A DNA stretch of 64,000 nt from Chaetoderma sp. LZ-2023a (GCA_034401795.1 CM067359.1:147380233-147444232), one strand, 5' to 3'; shown: positions 52,801 to 63,560, counted from the stretch's first letter. Notes: generated by a model from the letters alone, not told the origin. A program made the numbers and translations.

Positions 52801-54072
52801 GTGTGTCAGTATATCAGACATGTGAAAGCTGGTCGGCCAATCCTTGACTTTTTAGTCTTGGTACGGTGGTCCAGTGGGAAGATGCCTGGTTGCTGATGCT
52901 ATGCGGAGTTGCAGAATGGCGGTTCGATCCCCCGACTGCGAGATGGTGATCAACAAATTAAATAAAGGGTGCACGACTGTTGGCTAGGTTAACACATGGA
53001 AATTGAAGCCGCACGTTGCCAGTGCGTCAATAAAATAAAAAATACATATAATGCCAGAGCCGTGCTGGAGTCAGAGTACAATAGGCGTAAAAGCCTAGGA
53101 TTGAATTGTGGCAGGTGCATCCACAGATAGTCCCATATGAATCGTCAGTGTGTCAGTATATCAGACATGTGAAAGCTGGTCGGCCAAACCTAGACTTTTA
53201 GTCTTGGTGCGGTGTTCCAGTGGAAAGATGCCTGGTTGCTGATGCTATACGGAGTTGCAGAATGGCGGTGCGATCCCCTGACTGCGAGATGGTGATTAAC
53301 AAATTAAACTAATGGGTGCATGACTGTCGGCTAAGTTAGCACATGGAAATTGAAGCCGCACGTTGCCAGTGCGTCAATAAAAAACCCATCAACATATACT
53401 GCCAGAGCCGTGCTGGAGTCAGAGTACAATAGGCGTAAAAGCCTAGGATTGAATCGTGGCAGATGCATCCACAGATAGTCCCATATGAATCGTCAGTGTG
53501 TCAGTATATCAGACATGTGAAAGCTGGTCGGCCAATCCTTGACTTTTTAGTCTTGGTATGGTGGTCGAGTGGGAAGATGCCTGGTTGCTGATGCTATGCG
53601 GAGTTGCAGAATGGCGGTTCGATCCCCCGACTGGGAGATGGTGATCAACAAATTAAACTAATGGGTGCACGACTGTCGGCTAAGTTAGCACATGGAAATT
53701 GAAGCCGCACGTTGCCAGTGCGTCAATAAAATAAAAAATACATATACTGCCAGAGGCGTGCTAGAGTCAGAGTACAATAGGCGTAAAAGCCTAGGATTGA
53801 ATTGTGGCAGGTGCATCCACAGATAGTCCCATATGAATCGTCAGTATGTCAGTATATCAGACATGTGAAAGCTGGTCGGCCAATCCTTGAATTTTAGTCT
53901 TGGTGCGGTGGTCCAGTGGAAAGATGCCGGATTGCTGATGCTATGCAGAGTTGCAGAATGGCGGTTCGATCCCCCGACCGGGAGATGGTGATCAACAAAT
54001 TAAACTAATGGGTGCATGACTGGCGGCTAAGTTAGCTCATGGAAATTGAAGCCGCACGTTGCCAGTGCATCA
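46822..54072 (+). repeat. 347-bp tRNA-derived tandem satellite, about 21 monomers
   Basis: The landmark CATGGAAATTGAAGCC recurs at about 47094, 47441, 47790, 48137, 48485, 48833, 49180 and on to 54038: 20 periods averaging 347 bp. Each monomer holds TGGTCCAGTGG (A-box match) and, 54 bp on, GGTTCGATCCC (B-box match), the spacing expected of a tRNA with a long variable arm, plus an A-rich segment (AATAAAATAAAAAATACA). Two subtypes alternate irregularly: one reads AAAACTGGTCGGCCAAACCT and the other AAAGCTGGTCGGCCAATCCT. Short frames starting MEIEAARCQC are artefacts of the repeat. The array runs into the scaffold gap, so its true length is unknown. Confidence 0.93.
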
Positions 54073-54572
54073 NNNNNNNNNNNNNNNNNNNNNNNNNNNN
54101 NNNNNNNNNNNNNNNNNNNNNNNNNNNNNNNNNNNNNNNNNNNNNNNNNNNNNNNNNNNNNNNNNNNNNNNNNNNNNNNNNNNNNNNNNNNNNNNNNNNN
54201 NNNNNNNNNNNNNNNNNNNNNNNNNNNNNNNNNNNNNNNNNNNNNNNNNNNNNNNNNNNNNNNNNNNNNNNNNNNNNNNNNNNNNNNNNNNNNNNNNNNN
54301 NNNNNNNNNNNNNNNNNNNNNNNNNNNNNNNNNNNNNNNNNNNNNNNNNNNNNNNNNNNNNNNNNNNNNNNNNNNNNNNNNNNNNNNNNNNNNNNNNNNN
54401 NNNNNNNNNNNNNNNNNNNNNNNNNNNNNNNNNNNNNNNNNNNNNNNNNNNNNNNNNNNNNNNNNNNNNNNNNNNNNNNNNNNNNNNNNNNNNNNNNNNN
54501 NNNNNNNNNNNNNNNNNNNNNNNNNNNNNNNNNNNNNNNNNNNNNNNNNNNNNNNNNNNNNNNNNNNNNNNN
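54073..54572. other. Assembly gap (500 N)
   Basis: Exactly 500 N, most likely a placeholder of unknown size between a satellite end and a GA tract. Confidence 0.99.
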
Positions 54573-54576
54573 AGAG

Positions 54577-54617
<41 letters not shown>

Positions 54618-54702
54618 AGGGAGAGCGAGAGAGAGAGAAAGAGACAGAGGGAGAGAGACAGAGAGAGAGAGAGAGAGAGAAGAGGCGAGAAGAGAGAGAG
54701 AG

Positions 54703-54739
<37 letters not shown>

Positions 54740-55167
54740 GAGAGACAGAGAGAGAGAGAGAGAGATAGAGAGAGAGGAATGAGAGAAGAGAGAAGAGAGA
54801 AGAAAGAGAGAGAGGAGAGAGAGAGAGAAGAGATGAGAGGAGAAAGAGAGAGGACTAGAGACAGAGAGAGAGTGAAGAGAGAGAGAGGAGAAGAGAGACA
54901 GAGAGAAAGAGAGAAGGAAGAGACTGAAAGAGGAAGAGAGAAGATGAGAGAGACGAGAGAGAGAGGAGAAGAAGAGACGAGAGAGAGAGAGAAAAGGAGC
55001 CGAGACGAGAGACGAGAGAGAGAAGAGAGCGAGAGAGAGAACGAGAGAGAGAAAGAGAGAGAGAGAGATGCAGAGAGAGGAGACGAGAGAGATGAGACGA
55101 GAGAGAGAGAGATGGAGAGAAGAGAGAGAGAAAGAGAGAGAGACAGAGGAGAGAGTGAAGATGAGAG

Positions 55168-55199
<32 letters not shown>

Positions 55200-55270
55200 C
55201 AGAGAGAAGGAGAGAAGAGAGAGAGGAGAAGAGAGAGGAGAGAGAGAGAGAGAGAGAGAGCCGGCGAGAG
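54573..55270. repeat. (GA)n-rich tract
   Basis: About 700 bp of GA/GAGA with AAG, GAC and GGC interruptions. All long frames across it are artefacts. Confidence 0.95.
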
Positions 55271-55895
55271 AGACGAGAAGAGATCGGGGACTCTCTGTTT
55301 CTTTCTATCTTTATGCAATAGAATAAGGTTCGCTTACCAATAGCGTTGTCACCTCACATTATTTACTTTCTCATATTTCGTACAGCCAGCCAGGCTGATT
55401 GTGCACTGTTTCTGCTTATAAAAATGCAATCCTATTTTCATGCACAACCACACTTTATTAACACCAATTTTAAAAAGCATATTACCTCACAACAACCAAC
55501 ATCAATACTGTTTTCTGTTTCAGCCCGATGTTTTGATGCAAAACACTGAATATACATAGTATAGACAAATTGTGAAATATGGTCCCGTTGGTCGTCCACC
55601 ATCGCCCGGGTGGTCCATCAAGTTCAATACCACGAATTCATAACATAATGAGACAATCATAAATCATCAATATGATCACACACGCATGTGCGCTCATGAA
55701 TACGTGCGCGTTGCGCTTGTGTGCTTTTGAGAACAGTCCAATTAGTTGGGCTGCGAGTGGTGGTTGTTCCTTAGAGCTCTCAAGCCGAATGAACGATTCA
55801 GATAAAATACCGTTTTAACATTATTTATCATGTTGGAAATTTTATGCCGACTTTTGAAATTAACCTGGCTGAAAGTCACTATCCACAGGAGAACA
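55271..55895. other. Gene-free stretch
   Basis: I see no supported feature. The next exon of the cyclic-nucleotide gene could lie here but was not found. Confidence 0.35.
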
Positions 55896-55898
55896 GTC

Positions 55899-56205
55899 CA
55901 ATAGATGAATCGACTATTAGCTATACCCCGCCCATCTCTAGCTAAGCTCCACCCATGCGTTGAGCGTGTTGGGTTCAACTTATTTACTTGAATCCAGAAT
56001 TTCCAGAATCCCAATTTCATGGTAACCGTACAGAAAACCAGAATGCTAATTAAATAGCAAAGACATATACAATTAGTACAACTGACGCACTATTCCATGT
56101 TTATGACGTGGCATTTCTGTCAGTTATGATTGTGAGGTCAGCCTATACGTCACGTAAATGATTATGACGTCATATACGTGACTGACAGATCGGATTCATC
56201 AATGG
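55899..56205 (-). mobile_element. MITE family A (copy 8, reverse, core palindrome deleted)
   Basis: CCCCGCCCATCTCTAGCTAA, CCAATTTCATGGTAACCGTA, AATAGCAAAGACATATACAA, GATTATGACGTCATATACGT and CGGATTCATCAATGG. Confidence 0.7.
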
Positions 56206-56569
56206 CATTGAAGTGGGCAAGCGAGATCGTAGATTTCAAGCCGAATGAACGATTCCGAACTAATGTCGTTCCAAATCACGTTAGAATTAATATGCTGACT
56301 ATTTTGAAATAAACTTGGCTGAAAGTGCAACAAAAGTTTCCAGTCAAAATATTAAAAAAATCTACCATCTTACCTGTTTGATTACTGTTTAACAAATCAT
56401 GCTAAGAAAATGGGAACTTTTTAATGAACAGCGACCATGTGGTCCAAATCATGTTTGCCTAATATAGCTGATTTGTATTGTGAGACGACCTTTATCAAAG
56501 GGTCCACTTCGATGCTCTGTTTGATGGGAACCAAAATAGATTAACCAATTTATGGTGAAGTTGGCCAAA

Positions 56570-56705
56570 ATTGGCATCTGCAGTGGCGTGGTCTTGGGGA
56601 ACGTCGATTTGCAGGCCAAGAGAAGACTATTTTTTAAATTTACCACTTGAATGACCATTCCAGTGAACAATTTTCATAAAAAGTCTTCTAATGACCTTCA
56701 ATAAG
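56570..56705. mobile_element. Palindromic MITE, family C (copy 7)
   Basis: GATTTGCAGGCCAAGAGAAG, ACTATTTTTTAAATTTACCA, CATTCCAGTG and AAAAAGTCTTCTAATGACCT. Confidence 0.65.
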
Positions 56706-56762
56706 CAAATATTGTAATTTTCCTAACTAAATTTAGACATTAAAGTGTTAAATGTGATTTAC

Positions 56763-56905
56763 CTGTCAAAATACTTGACATCAAGCACATAGAGCACGCA
56801 GTCACTGGACGCACATTCCGCGCTGTAGATGTTGTCCTTCATGTTCAATATGGCCTCGACATCACCCAATATCTCTCCTGATTGAGCAATACTCAGAACC
56901 ATTTC
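56763..56905 (-). CDS. Cyclic-nucleotide-domain gene, third exon
   Basis: The acceptor is TTGTTACCAG and the donor is GACAG followed by GTAAAT. 47 codons plus two bases, starting EMVLSIAQSGEILGDVEAIL and ending DVKYFD. The Gly-Asp-Val-Glu turn and the aliphatic tail are typical of the domain. Confidence 0.72.
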
Positions 56906-58971
56906 CTGGTAACAACGGCAAGGAAAGCCTTACAGTACAGCTCATAAATAAGTTTAAATTTTAAATAAAAAACAAAAACAGAAATATGTTAGGTATAAGA
57001 AAAGTTGTGTTGAATATTTTGAACATAGATTGGATTGGAAGACATTGCTTCCGTAGGCAGCAATGTCTTCCAAACCAATTATGTTCACAATATTCAACAG
57101 CGCGTTTTATTTTGTTTTGTCATGTTATTTCATACATCACTATTAGATTCCCACGTGACTATAAATTTATTCTGACACCATTGCCTAATTCGGATCATTC
57201 GTTACTTTGGGCCTACAGTTTCTAAACAATTTGCTTTGATATTAACACCGTTATTCCTATTAAAGGTGTATATTCGCACTAAAATGCTAGAAGATAAGTG
57301 TTAAAATTATATACTTTTAGAGGGTTAAATTATGTCCCTTGGTGTAATGAAACGAACTAAATCTTACCATGTGATTATTTCAATGCATATAAATTAATAT
57401 AATTTTTTAAGCTGAGAAATTGAATTAGAGACACGAATCCCTAATTAACTTTTCTCAACTAAAAAAATTGTATTAATTTATACGTTATGAAACCATCATA
57501 TGCTAAGATTTATTTTTTTTGTACATAACTTAAGCCTCTAAAATTTATGGAATTTTAACAATTTTATTTTTAAGCATTTGTTGTGAATATGCACTTTTAA
57601 TTTTACATAATTTGTAAAGAACGATATCTAAAGAAATATGAAGATATATATTACTCCACTATTGCTATCCGGTATCCCATGTTCATTCGTAGAAAGTTCA
57701 ATTACAATTTCTGCGTTTTGATTTGAACAAAATGGTACGCCTGCATGCAGTTTTCGTTTAAAGCCACCTATAAATCTGGTGGTGAAATTACTTATGCTCA
57801 CCTTATTGTGGTTACGTTTTTCAGCAGCAGCATATCCTTCGAGTCGTCGCACGGCCACATGCTCATGGGTGTGATTCAGCGTCCCAGCAGGTCTGCCTAT
57901 GGTGCTTTTGAACATGGTACGCGGTACCGCAATGTAACGTGTTGTTGGTGGATTTGGGACATTGCTATGGGAGTAAGAAATATTGAAGTAATTATATAGA
58001 ACAGACATTAAAAATAATATATTTATTAGCACCAAAAATGTAAAACTGTATTTTTCCAGTGATATATATTCAAAACCGTTGGTTACAACACAATGATCAC
58101 GTCAAATGCCACAGCCATTATTGACATAAATGCATAACCACCGCCGCCCCCGCCGCTACCAACACCGCCGCTGCCGCCACCACAACCACCACCACCACCA
58201 CCACAACCATTGTTGGTGACGTCACAATCTCGGCCGTTGGCGGCAGTGTGGCAGAGTCTTCTTCTTCATCAGCAGATGCAGCAGAATGGGAAACACGGTT
58301 GTCTTCATCATGGTCGTCTTCGTGGTCTCTAAGCACAGTATCATCAATACATCGACCACCAGAATGACAAACAGATCATGCAGTTTGCCCATAATTTCAT
58401 CAGAGTCATACCGCATAACTCAAAATCCATCTCTACCGCCACAAAACTAATGCATCTAACATTTTACAACGATCACATCTCAATAATTGGGCACGTGACA
58501 CATAAATGATAAAAGGCAATACATCATGACGTCTTTAACCGCTGAATTCCCAGGATCTCAATTTCAAAGTAACTATACAAGTAGGTTGTTAGCTATTTTG
58601 ATACTAATGGACATTTCCAGTTTACCCATCCATCATATGACGTCATGATCAAATATGTGACGTTTAGAGTGCCGTCTTAATCAATGACGTCATGAATTAC
58701 GTTGATAAGTTCGTCACAAACGCATAATTGGTGACGGACTAAGAGTTGTTGTACGACTTGTATGGCTTTACTATCTAAGAAACATAGGCAGCAGCAGCAC
58801 CCAGTCAAATTACTTTCAAAATGTTCAGCAGCTTACCTGTATAGTTTTCTGGAAATTGATAGTCAGGGAGTTCAGGGATCCATTGACCCTAACACGGCGA
58901 AACGTGGGTGGAGCCTAACTCGAGATGGGCGGGGCATAGCTCAAACTGCAAAGGTCCATTGAGAGGAACAT

Positions 58972-59014
<43 letters not shown>

Positions 59015-59187
59015 TTGCTGCCGATAACTGTTAGACATACCCGCCGTCCGAGTCAGTGGGTGCTGCTAAATTAGCGAGTGTATCCGTGGTCTTCTTTAAG
59101 AGATCAGCATAGATAGCTGCCGGTCTGTTGGGGTCAGGATGCTGGATATCACTCAGAACAGGGTTAATTATGACAGCCACCTCGCCT
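56763..59187 (-). CDS. Cyclic-nucleotide-binding-domain protein, three internal exons (partial gene)
   Basis: Exons 59187-59041, 57964-57802 and 56905-56763 join in phase (2, 0) and stay open. The first carries GEVAVIINP, the beta-roll strand after the usual Gly. The last carries SGEILGDVEAILN, then SAECASSDCVLYVLDVKYFD, the strand, turn and C-terminal beta/helix of a cyclic-nucleotide-binding fold. Between them lies about 95 residues of inserted sequence (HPDPNRPAAIYADLLKKT, later TRYIAVPRTMFKSTIGRPAG). The phosphate-binding cassette with its Arg is not seen in these exons, so nucleotide binding cannot be claimed. Upstream and downstream exons were not found. The role is unknown. Confidence 0.65.
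57008..57101. mobile_element. Palindromic MITE hairpin, GATTGGATTGG subfamily
   Basis: TGTTGAATATTTTGAACATA, GATTGGATTGGAAGACATTG, then a nearly complete complement ending TTCACAATATTCAACA. It lies 100 bp upstream of the exon at 56905. Confidence 0.75.
57230..57640. other. AT-rich intron sequence
   Basis: No feature seen between the hairpin and the exon at 57802. Confidence 0.5.
57802..57964 (-). CDS. Cyclic-nucleotide-domain gene, second exon
   Basis: The acceptor is ACTCCCATAG and the donor is AATAAG followed by GTGAGC. 163 bp, entering in phase 2 to match the preceding exon and leaving in phase 0. It encodes NVPNPPTTRYIAVPRT, then LNHTHEHVAVRRLEGYAA and ends NHNK. Confidence 0.65.
58606..58960 (+). 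mobile_element. MITE family A, full-length reference copy (355 bp)
   Basis: AATGGACATTTCCAGTTTAC at the left and CTCAAACTGCAAAGGTCCATT at the right form the TIRs. Inside are CATATGACGTCATGATCAAA, AATGACGTCATGAATTACG, GGTGACGGACTAAGAG, half of the core palindrome, TTTTCTGGAAATTGATAGTC and GAGATGGGCGGGGCATAGCT. It sits in an intron of the cyclic-nucleotide-domain gene. Confidence 0.82.
58973..59013. repeat. (TTG)n microsatellite
   Basis: About 13 TTG units, 28 bp from the donor at 59040. Confidence 0.95.
59041..59187 (-). CDS. Cyclic-nucleotide-domain gene, first recognised exon
   Basis: The acceptor is GTGTGTTTTCAG (AG at 59189-59188) and the donor is GGCGG followed by GTATGT. It has 48 full codons starting GEVAVIINPVLSDI and ending APTDSDG, out phase 2. 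A (TTG)n run in the next intron starts 28 bp from the donor. Confidence 0.68.
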
Positions 59188-59221
59188 CTGAAAACACACA
59201 CACATACACGCAAACATGTCA

Positions 59222-59585
59222 AACCGCTCCCAAAACTATTGGTTCAGAACTAAAAATCCAATCTATATGTTGAAGCCTGGAAGATGCAGCTTGCTGGTGT
59301 AAGACTAGTCTGGAAATCTCCAGCATAAAACTTTATATTGGGTCACTTCAAGAAAAGTTGACCAAAATATGGCATTGTTATCCTTTTCTATAAGATTCAC
59401 TATTTTCATAGCAGTCCTTATTTATAAATACGAGCCTAAATGCGAAATATAAATTGTATTACAATTAAGGTTTTAAATAAAAATACACAATCCTGAAGTT
59501 GTGAATATAACGTGAAGACCAAAAACTAAATCCAATGCCGACTTTTAGTAACTTAGTTTTTTTCAGGAAAATCAATATATTTGCT
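59222..59585. other. Gene-free stretch
   Basis: Nothing supportable; no upstream exon of the cyclic-nucleotide-domain gene was seen. Confidence 0.4.
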
Positions 59586-59587
59586 TA

Positions 59588-59770
59588 TTGAATTCCATTT
59601 GCTGACCAAGTGAAGACGACCATTGAACATTTACCTCTGTAATGCTTGGCTTGGTAACCGATCCAGTCATTCTAGTGATAAACCTTTTAAAACACTCTTT
59701 TCTTGGCCTGCAAATGGACATTTCCTCAAGACCACTGCTGAGTCCGGTTTCGTCATGAAAGGTTTAAACA
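59588..59770. mobile_element. Palindromic MITE, family C (copy 8)
   Basis: CCATTTGCTGACCAAGTGAA, GGCTTGGTAACCGATCCAGT, CTCTTTTCTTGGCCTGCAAA and TCGTCATGAAAGGTTTAA. Confidence 0.7.
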
Positions 59771-60599
59771 ATTTATTAAAACAGACCCATTTAAATAATT
59801 GCATCTGTAATAACTATAAGAGTTTATGTAAAAGAAATGATACTGTTTTGCAAACTTTAATTTTACGTCTTAAAATGGATATTTTAGGGCTAATTGAGAT
59901 GATTGATAAGTAATACTGAAGCAATAATATTGTGCTGGCATAAATACTATAAACTCACCACACACCAAGGCTTGGTTATATCAAACATGGAATGTTAAAC
60001 ATATGTGCGTGCTTAGCTGCGTGTGCACCAAGGGCACCGTTGTGCGTGTAACTAGGACACCAATATTATTAAGTCGGTCCTTCACTTATTAAATACTATT
60101 CAAATTGAAATGTTATATGGGAATAAGGAAACCGCCCAACATGTCATCAGAGAATGGCTCTGTTTTCTTTCTAATGATTGTGTATACGATTAAGTTAATT
60201 ATTTTGAGAACAATTTACTTGAAAGTTGTTGCAGCAACGATTTTCAGTCAAATGGTGAGATTTGGATGTTCTGATGATTTTTCGTGAATAATTTGATTGA
60301 AAGCAGTTGCTGCTAGCAATATTTTTCAGCAAAATTGTTATATGACTATATTTAGCCTAGATCGTTTCACTTCTACCAATATCCAAGCAAAATGGTGCCT
60401 CAGAAGAAGCCTTATTTCTTTAGCATAACTTTAAGCGAACTCGACTATAACTTTTCCCTCACAATCACAACGGCGCAACTCCAGCCTAAATGTAGGCCTA
60501 CACCAGACTAGAGTGTCTTTCATCGATAATAGTTCATAGGGTTGTGCTGAAAAATGGAGTTTGTGGAATTGTTACCAGATAATGTCATTACAACTCCAA

Positions 60600-60800
60600 T
60601 AGAATGCCGGCCATCTGGGATTTCAAGACGTCTGCCAGTTAGACCTATTTTCACCATTATCTCATTTACTATCCACATTATGGATTCCAGTCGTTGCATC
60701 TACGCTTTTGCATCCACTGATTTAGACGACGCGATTATAAGATTACTTGAATGGCGGTCATATTGGATTTCAAGATGGCCGCCACATAGACCTAAATACG
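60600..60800. repeat. Two units of a 150-bp diverged tandem repeat
   Basis: ATGCCGGCCATCTGGGATTT, CAAGACG, then AGACCTA (about 60603), recurs as ATGGCGGTCATATTGGATTT, CAAGATG, then AGACCTA (about 60751). The same ATTGGATTT..AAGATGGCCGCC phrase appears at 63010-63560. Confidence 0.6.
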
Positions 60801-60959
60801 TTCTAAACATGATTTGGCTATAAAAGAATTTTATTCTATTATGTAGAAGCTGAATGCCAGCTATATGGAATGCGTTTGCTAATGCAGCATTCGCAGTGAA
60901 TATCAGCAACACAGTTCCATTCATAAAAAACAAGGGTTAACCGAGCTATGTACCACTTA

Positions 60960-61790
60960 AACAAAGCTCTAAGGGGCATGCTGGAGTATGTGGTATAACT
61001 TCTACGCCTGCAACACCACTCAAGTTCTGTCTCACTGTCACGACACTCAAAGGAGATGGGCCCTATGGCAGAAGTATCACCACCAACAACATGAGTACAT
61101 CATAGCTTATTCAGCTATAAGGTAAACTACCAAGAAGACCGTATTCGCCGTCTCAAGGCGAGTGTAATGTTTTACTGGTAAAGAAGGACCGTTCAATTGC
61201 TATGTTGAGATTGATAGTAAATGCAGCTATACTACTGACAGCTCAGGAGACGATTCTCAATACAGAGAAGATTGGCTTAAAAGCCTTCAAGCTATTTGTA
61301 GTAGAATGACTAAAAGGTGACCACAAAGCATGTGGTCAAATATGTCAAAGCTAACCCAATATGTCATGGAACTCTGCATGCTGCCAAGAACTGATTGTGA
61401 AATCAGAGAGTGAAGTGCTGATCCGCGATACAACGACATCTCTCTTTACCAGACTTCTTGTAATAACAGGGCCATCAAGAGGTACTGTAGACATAGAAGG
61501 ATTGATAGGTCACATGAACTATCAAATCGAATAGAATTTCTTTCAACCTGATCGATCGATACATCTACCACCTGACAATAGAAAGCTGAACGCACTTCCA
61601 GTAAGTCTCGTGATTTCTTCTGAGGACGAGGTTACGAACAGTCGAAGTGAATGCGTATATATTAAACTACATGTACTGATATCAAAGTCCTGCCTCATAA
61701 TAGATAGAATAGTAGTTGTCCCGAAGCATATATTCTAGCTAAGAGTTTTAGGATTGTAGGGTATGTGCAGATTTTCGAAAGTATATAGCT
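60960..61790. other. No gene supported; possible N-terminal remnant of the next pseudogene
   Basis: Many short plus-strand frames broken by stops. Nothing matched confidently. Confidence 0.3.
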
Positions 61791-61829
61791 ACGAGCAGGT
61801 TCGCGTACTGTTATATAAATTATGCCATA

Positions 61830-62640
61830 GATACATCATTGGAAGAAGCTACATGATAACGGAGAAAAGGTAAAACAAAAGCATCAAAGGTGTATCTTCA
61901 ATAATGAAAGGCACATTAAAGATGCTAAATCATTTCCGGCCGATAATGAAATCAAGGACTATTTGACATTTTTTCTTGCAGACAGGTTAATTGAACATAG
62001 ATCCCAATGAAAACACGAGAATAAGTGTGAAAAGCAATTTTAATTGTGATATAGCAATAAATATTAGGACACATGAGGAAGCTGACACCCTAATGATTCT
62101 GCATGCTGAGCAACATCCTCAGGCTGATTATATTCTCAGGACACGGACGTGGTACTTCTTGCTTTGCGCAGAGTCGAAGAGATTGGAGATGATGTAGCCT
62201 TAATTATGAGCACTGCAGAAAGACGTTGCAAAGTTCTCTTTAAGCCAATATATGACCATCTCGAGCAAAGGCCCTCATTAGCTGGCATGCTCTTAGTGGG
62301 TGCGATACAACTGGAACATCAAAGGAAAGCGGGAAAGGACTGCTTCCGTGGCATTTTTGGATGCTGATCATGCTATATTGTCGGCAATCAATCACTTGTG
62401 TGAAGGGGTGAGCCATCTCAAGATGTAATTGAAGGGTGTGAAAATATTTTATTTAGTACTAGTATCTGTAATGCACGCAAGTTAAGACGGCTTTTGTTCC
62501 ATCAGTTGAAAGCTAATCAGGATGTTGGAAAATTGCCACCAACTGCAGTTTCGTGGAAGGAGCATATTCGGCATGCATATCTCCTGACAAATATTTGGCG
62601 ACATGACCTTGTTCTTGAACCTTTACTGGCTCGAGTTTAA
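61830..62640 (+). pseudogene. Decayed HEEADT/DTDV/GCDTT family protein (PIN-like nuclease fold suspected)
   Basis: Motifs in order on the plus strand but in three frames: SLEEAT near 61843; FPADNEIKDYLTFFLADRLI near 61935; RTHEEADTLMILHA near 62069; DTDVVLLALRRVEEIGDD at 62140; HALSGCDTTGTSKESGKG near 62290; LLFHQLKANQDVGKLPPT near 62487; WKEHIRHAYLLTNIWRHDL near 62557. Spaced HEEADT and DTDV acidic clusters with a later GCDTT resemble PIN/FEN-type acidic nuclease signatures. The motif order matches an uncharacterised multi-copy family of aquatic invertebrates, which I recall but cannot name. At least two frameshifts and several stops show that it is dead. Confidence 0.6.
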
Positions 62641-62649
62641 AGGTAGGTT

Positions 62650-62990
62650 GGTCAAATAAATGTTGACAGTCGATTAACATCTGTGATGTAGAACGTTACA
62701 CCTGTACCATCGTCCATTCTGCACATGGTGAAATATGGCTGCGACCGAGCTGACATAGTTTCAGCCACCTTGAGCTCAGTGTCATTGTAAACTATCCAGT
62801 ATAGTGTGTACATAGGTTTATAACTGTGAATGTGATACAACCAGATGTTGCAATAATTAATCACCGCTAGTAAGGAAGGACATTCTAGATCCGTGACTAG
62901 AAGTCATGAAACCATCTTGAGATCCAACTTGAATACTTTAGTTCTTAGAGTTGTATGTATTGTGGACTCTTTGCTGGATATTTGCAAATA
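62650..62990. other. No feature supported
   Basis: One 70-codon minus-strand frame has no recognised motif. Confidence 0.35.
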
Positions 62991-63004
62991 TGCTTGAACC
63001 ACTA

Positions 63005-63560
63005 TACGTATGCCAAAAATAACTGACAAAATAGGTTTTGTTGGACGCCATAATGAGATCAATGATGGCTGCCATGCTAATAAATTAATATTGACATTAT
63101 TTAAGTAATCGGACCGAAAAACCTACGCATAGCCACTGGAACTGTGTCCATAGCTGAATTAATAAGGGAGATACTGACAAGAATATATAGTTTAAGATTG
63201 GAGGCCATTATGAAATCCAATATGGCCGCCACTCAGCTAATATTTTTGGCCATAATCTAAATCCTTGGACCAAAACACCTGGTGTAACTATTGGAATCAT
63301 GTTTGTAACGTGTATTGTAAATGAGGCAATAAGGAAAATAGGCCTAGCTCGCAGCCATGCATCTTGAAATCCAAGATGGCCGGTATTTTATCGAATTTAT
63401 AATAGCATTATCTGAGTCAATGGACTCCAAAACCTAGACATTGCCACTGGAATTGTGTCCATAGCTGGATTTATATGCGAGACATCGACAAGAATAGTTT
63501 CCGGGCTGTTGCCCTTTTGAAATATAAAATGGCAGTCATGAATGTTAATGAAAAAATGGC
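63005..63560. repeat. 155-bp diverged tandem repeat with ATGGCCGCC
   Basis: Units begin near 63111 (GGACCGAAAAACCTACGCAT), 63271 (GGACCAAAACACCTGG) and 63422 (GGACTCCAAAACCTAGACAT), with CACTGGAACTGTGTCCATAG and GAAATCCAATATGGCCGCCA inside. A partial earlier unit contains GATCAATGATGGCTGCCATG. Confidence 0.75.

Noticed and set aside
46822..54072. Direct-repeat array considered as CRISPR or as functional tRNA genes
   Set aside because: The repeats are 347 bp with no short-repeat/spacer pattern. The tRNA-like part lacks a clean acceptor stem and well-paired T stem, so these are tRNA-derived and not tRNA genes.
54032..55343. Long ORFs crossing the N gap and Glu/Arg or Ser/Leu ORFs after it
   Set aside because: Built from undetermined bases and a (GA)n tract.
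58118..58336. Acidic frame (DHEDDHDEDNRVSH) as an extra exon of the cyclic-nucleotide-domain gene
   Set aside because: Its acceptor side matches in phase, but no donor in phase with the 57964 exon was seen. The flanking exons join directly in phase without it, and it runs into a GTG repeat. A cassette exon is not excluded.
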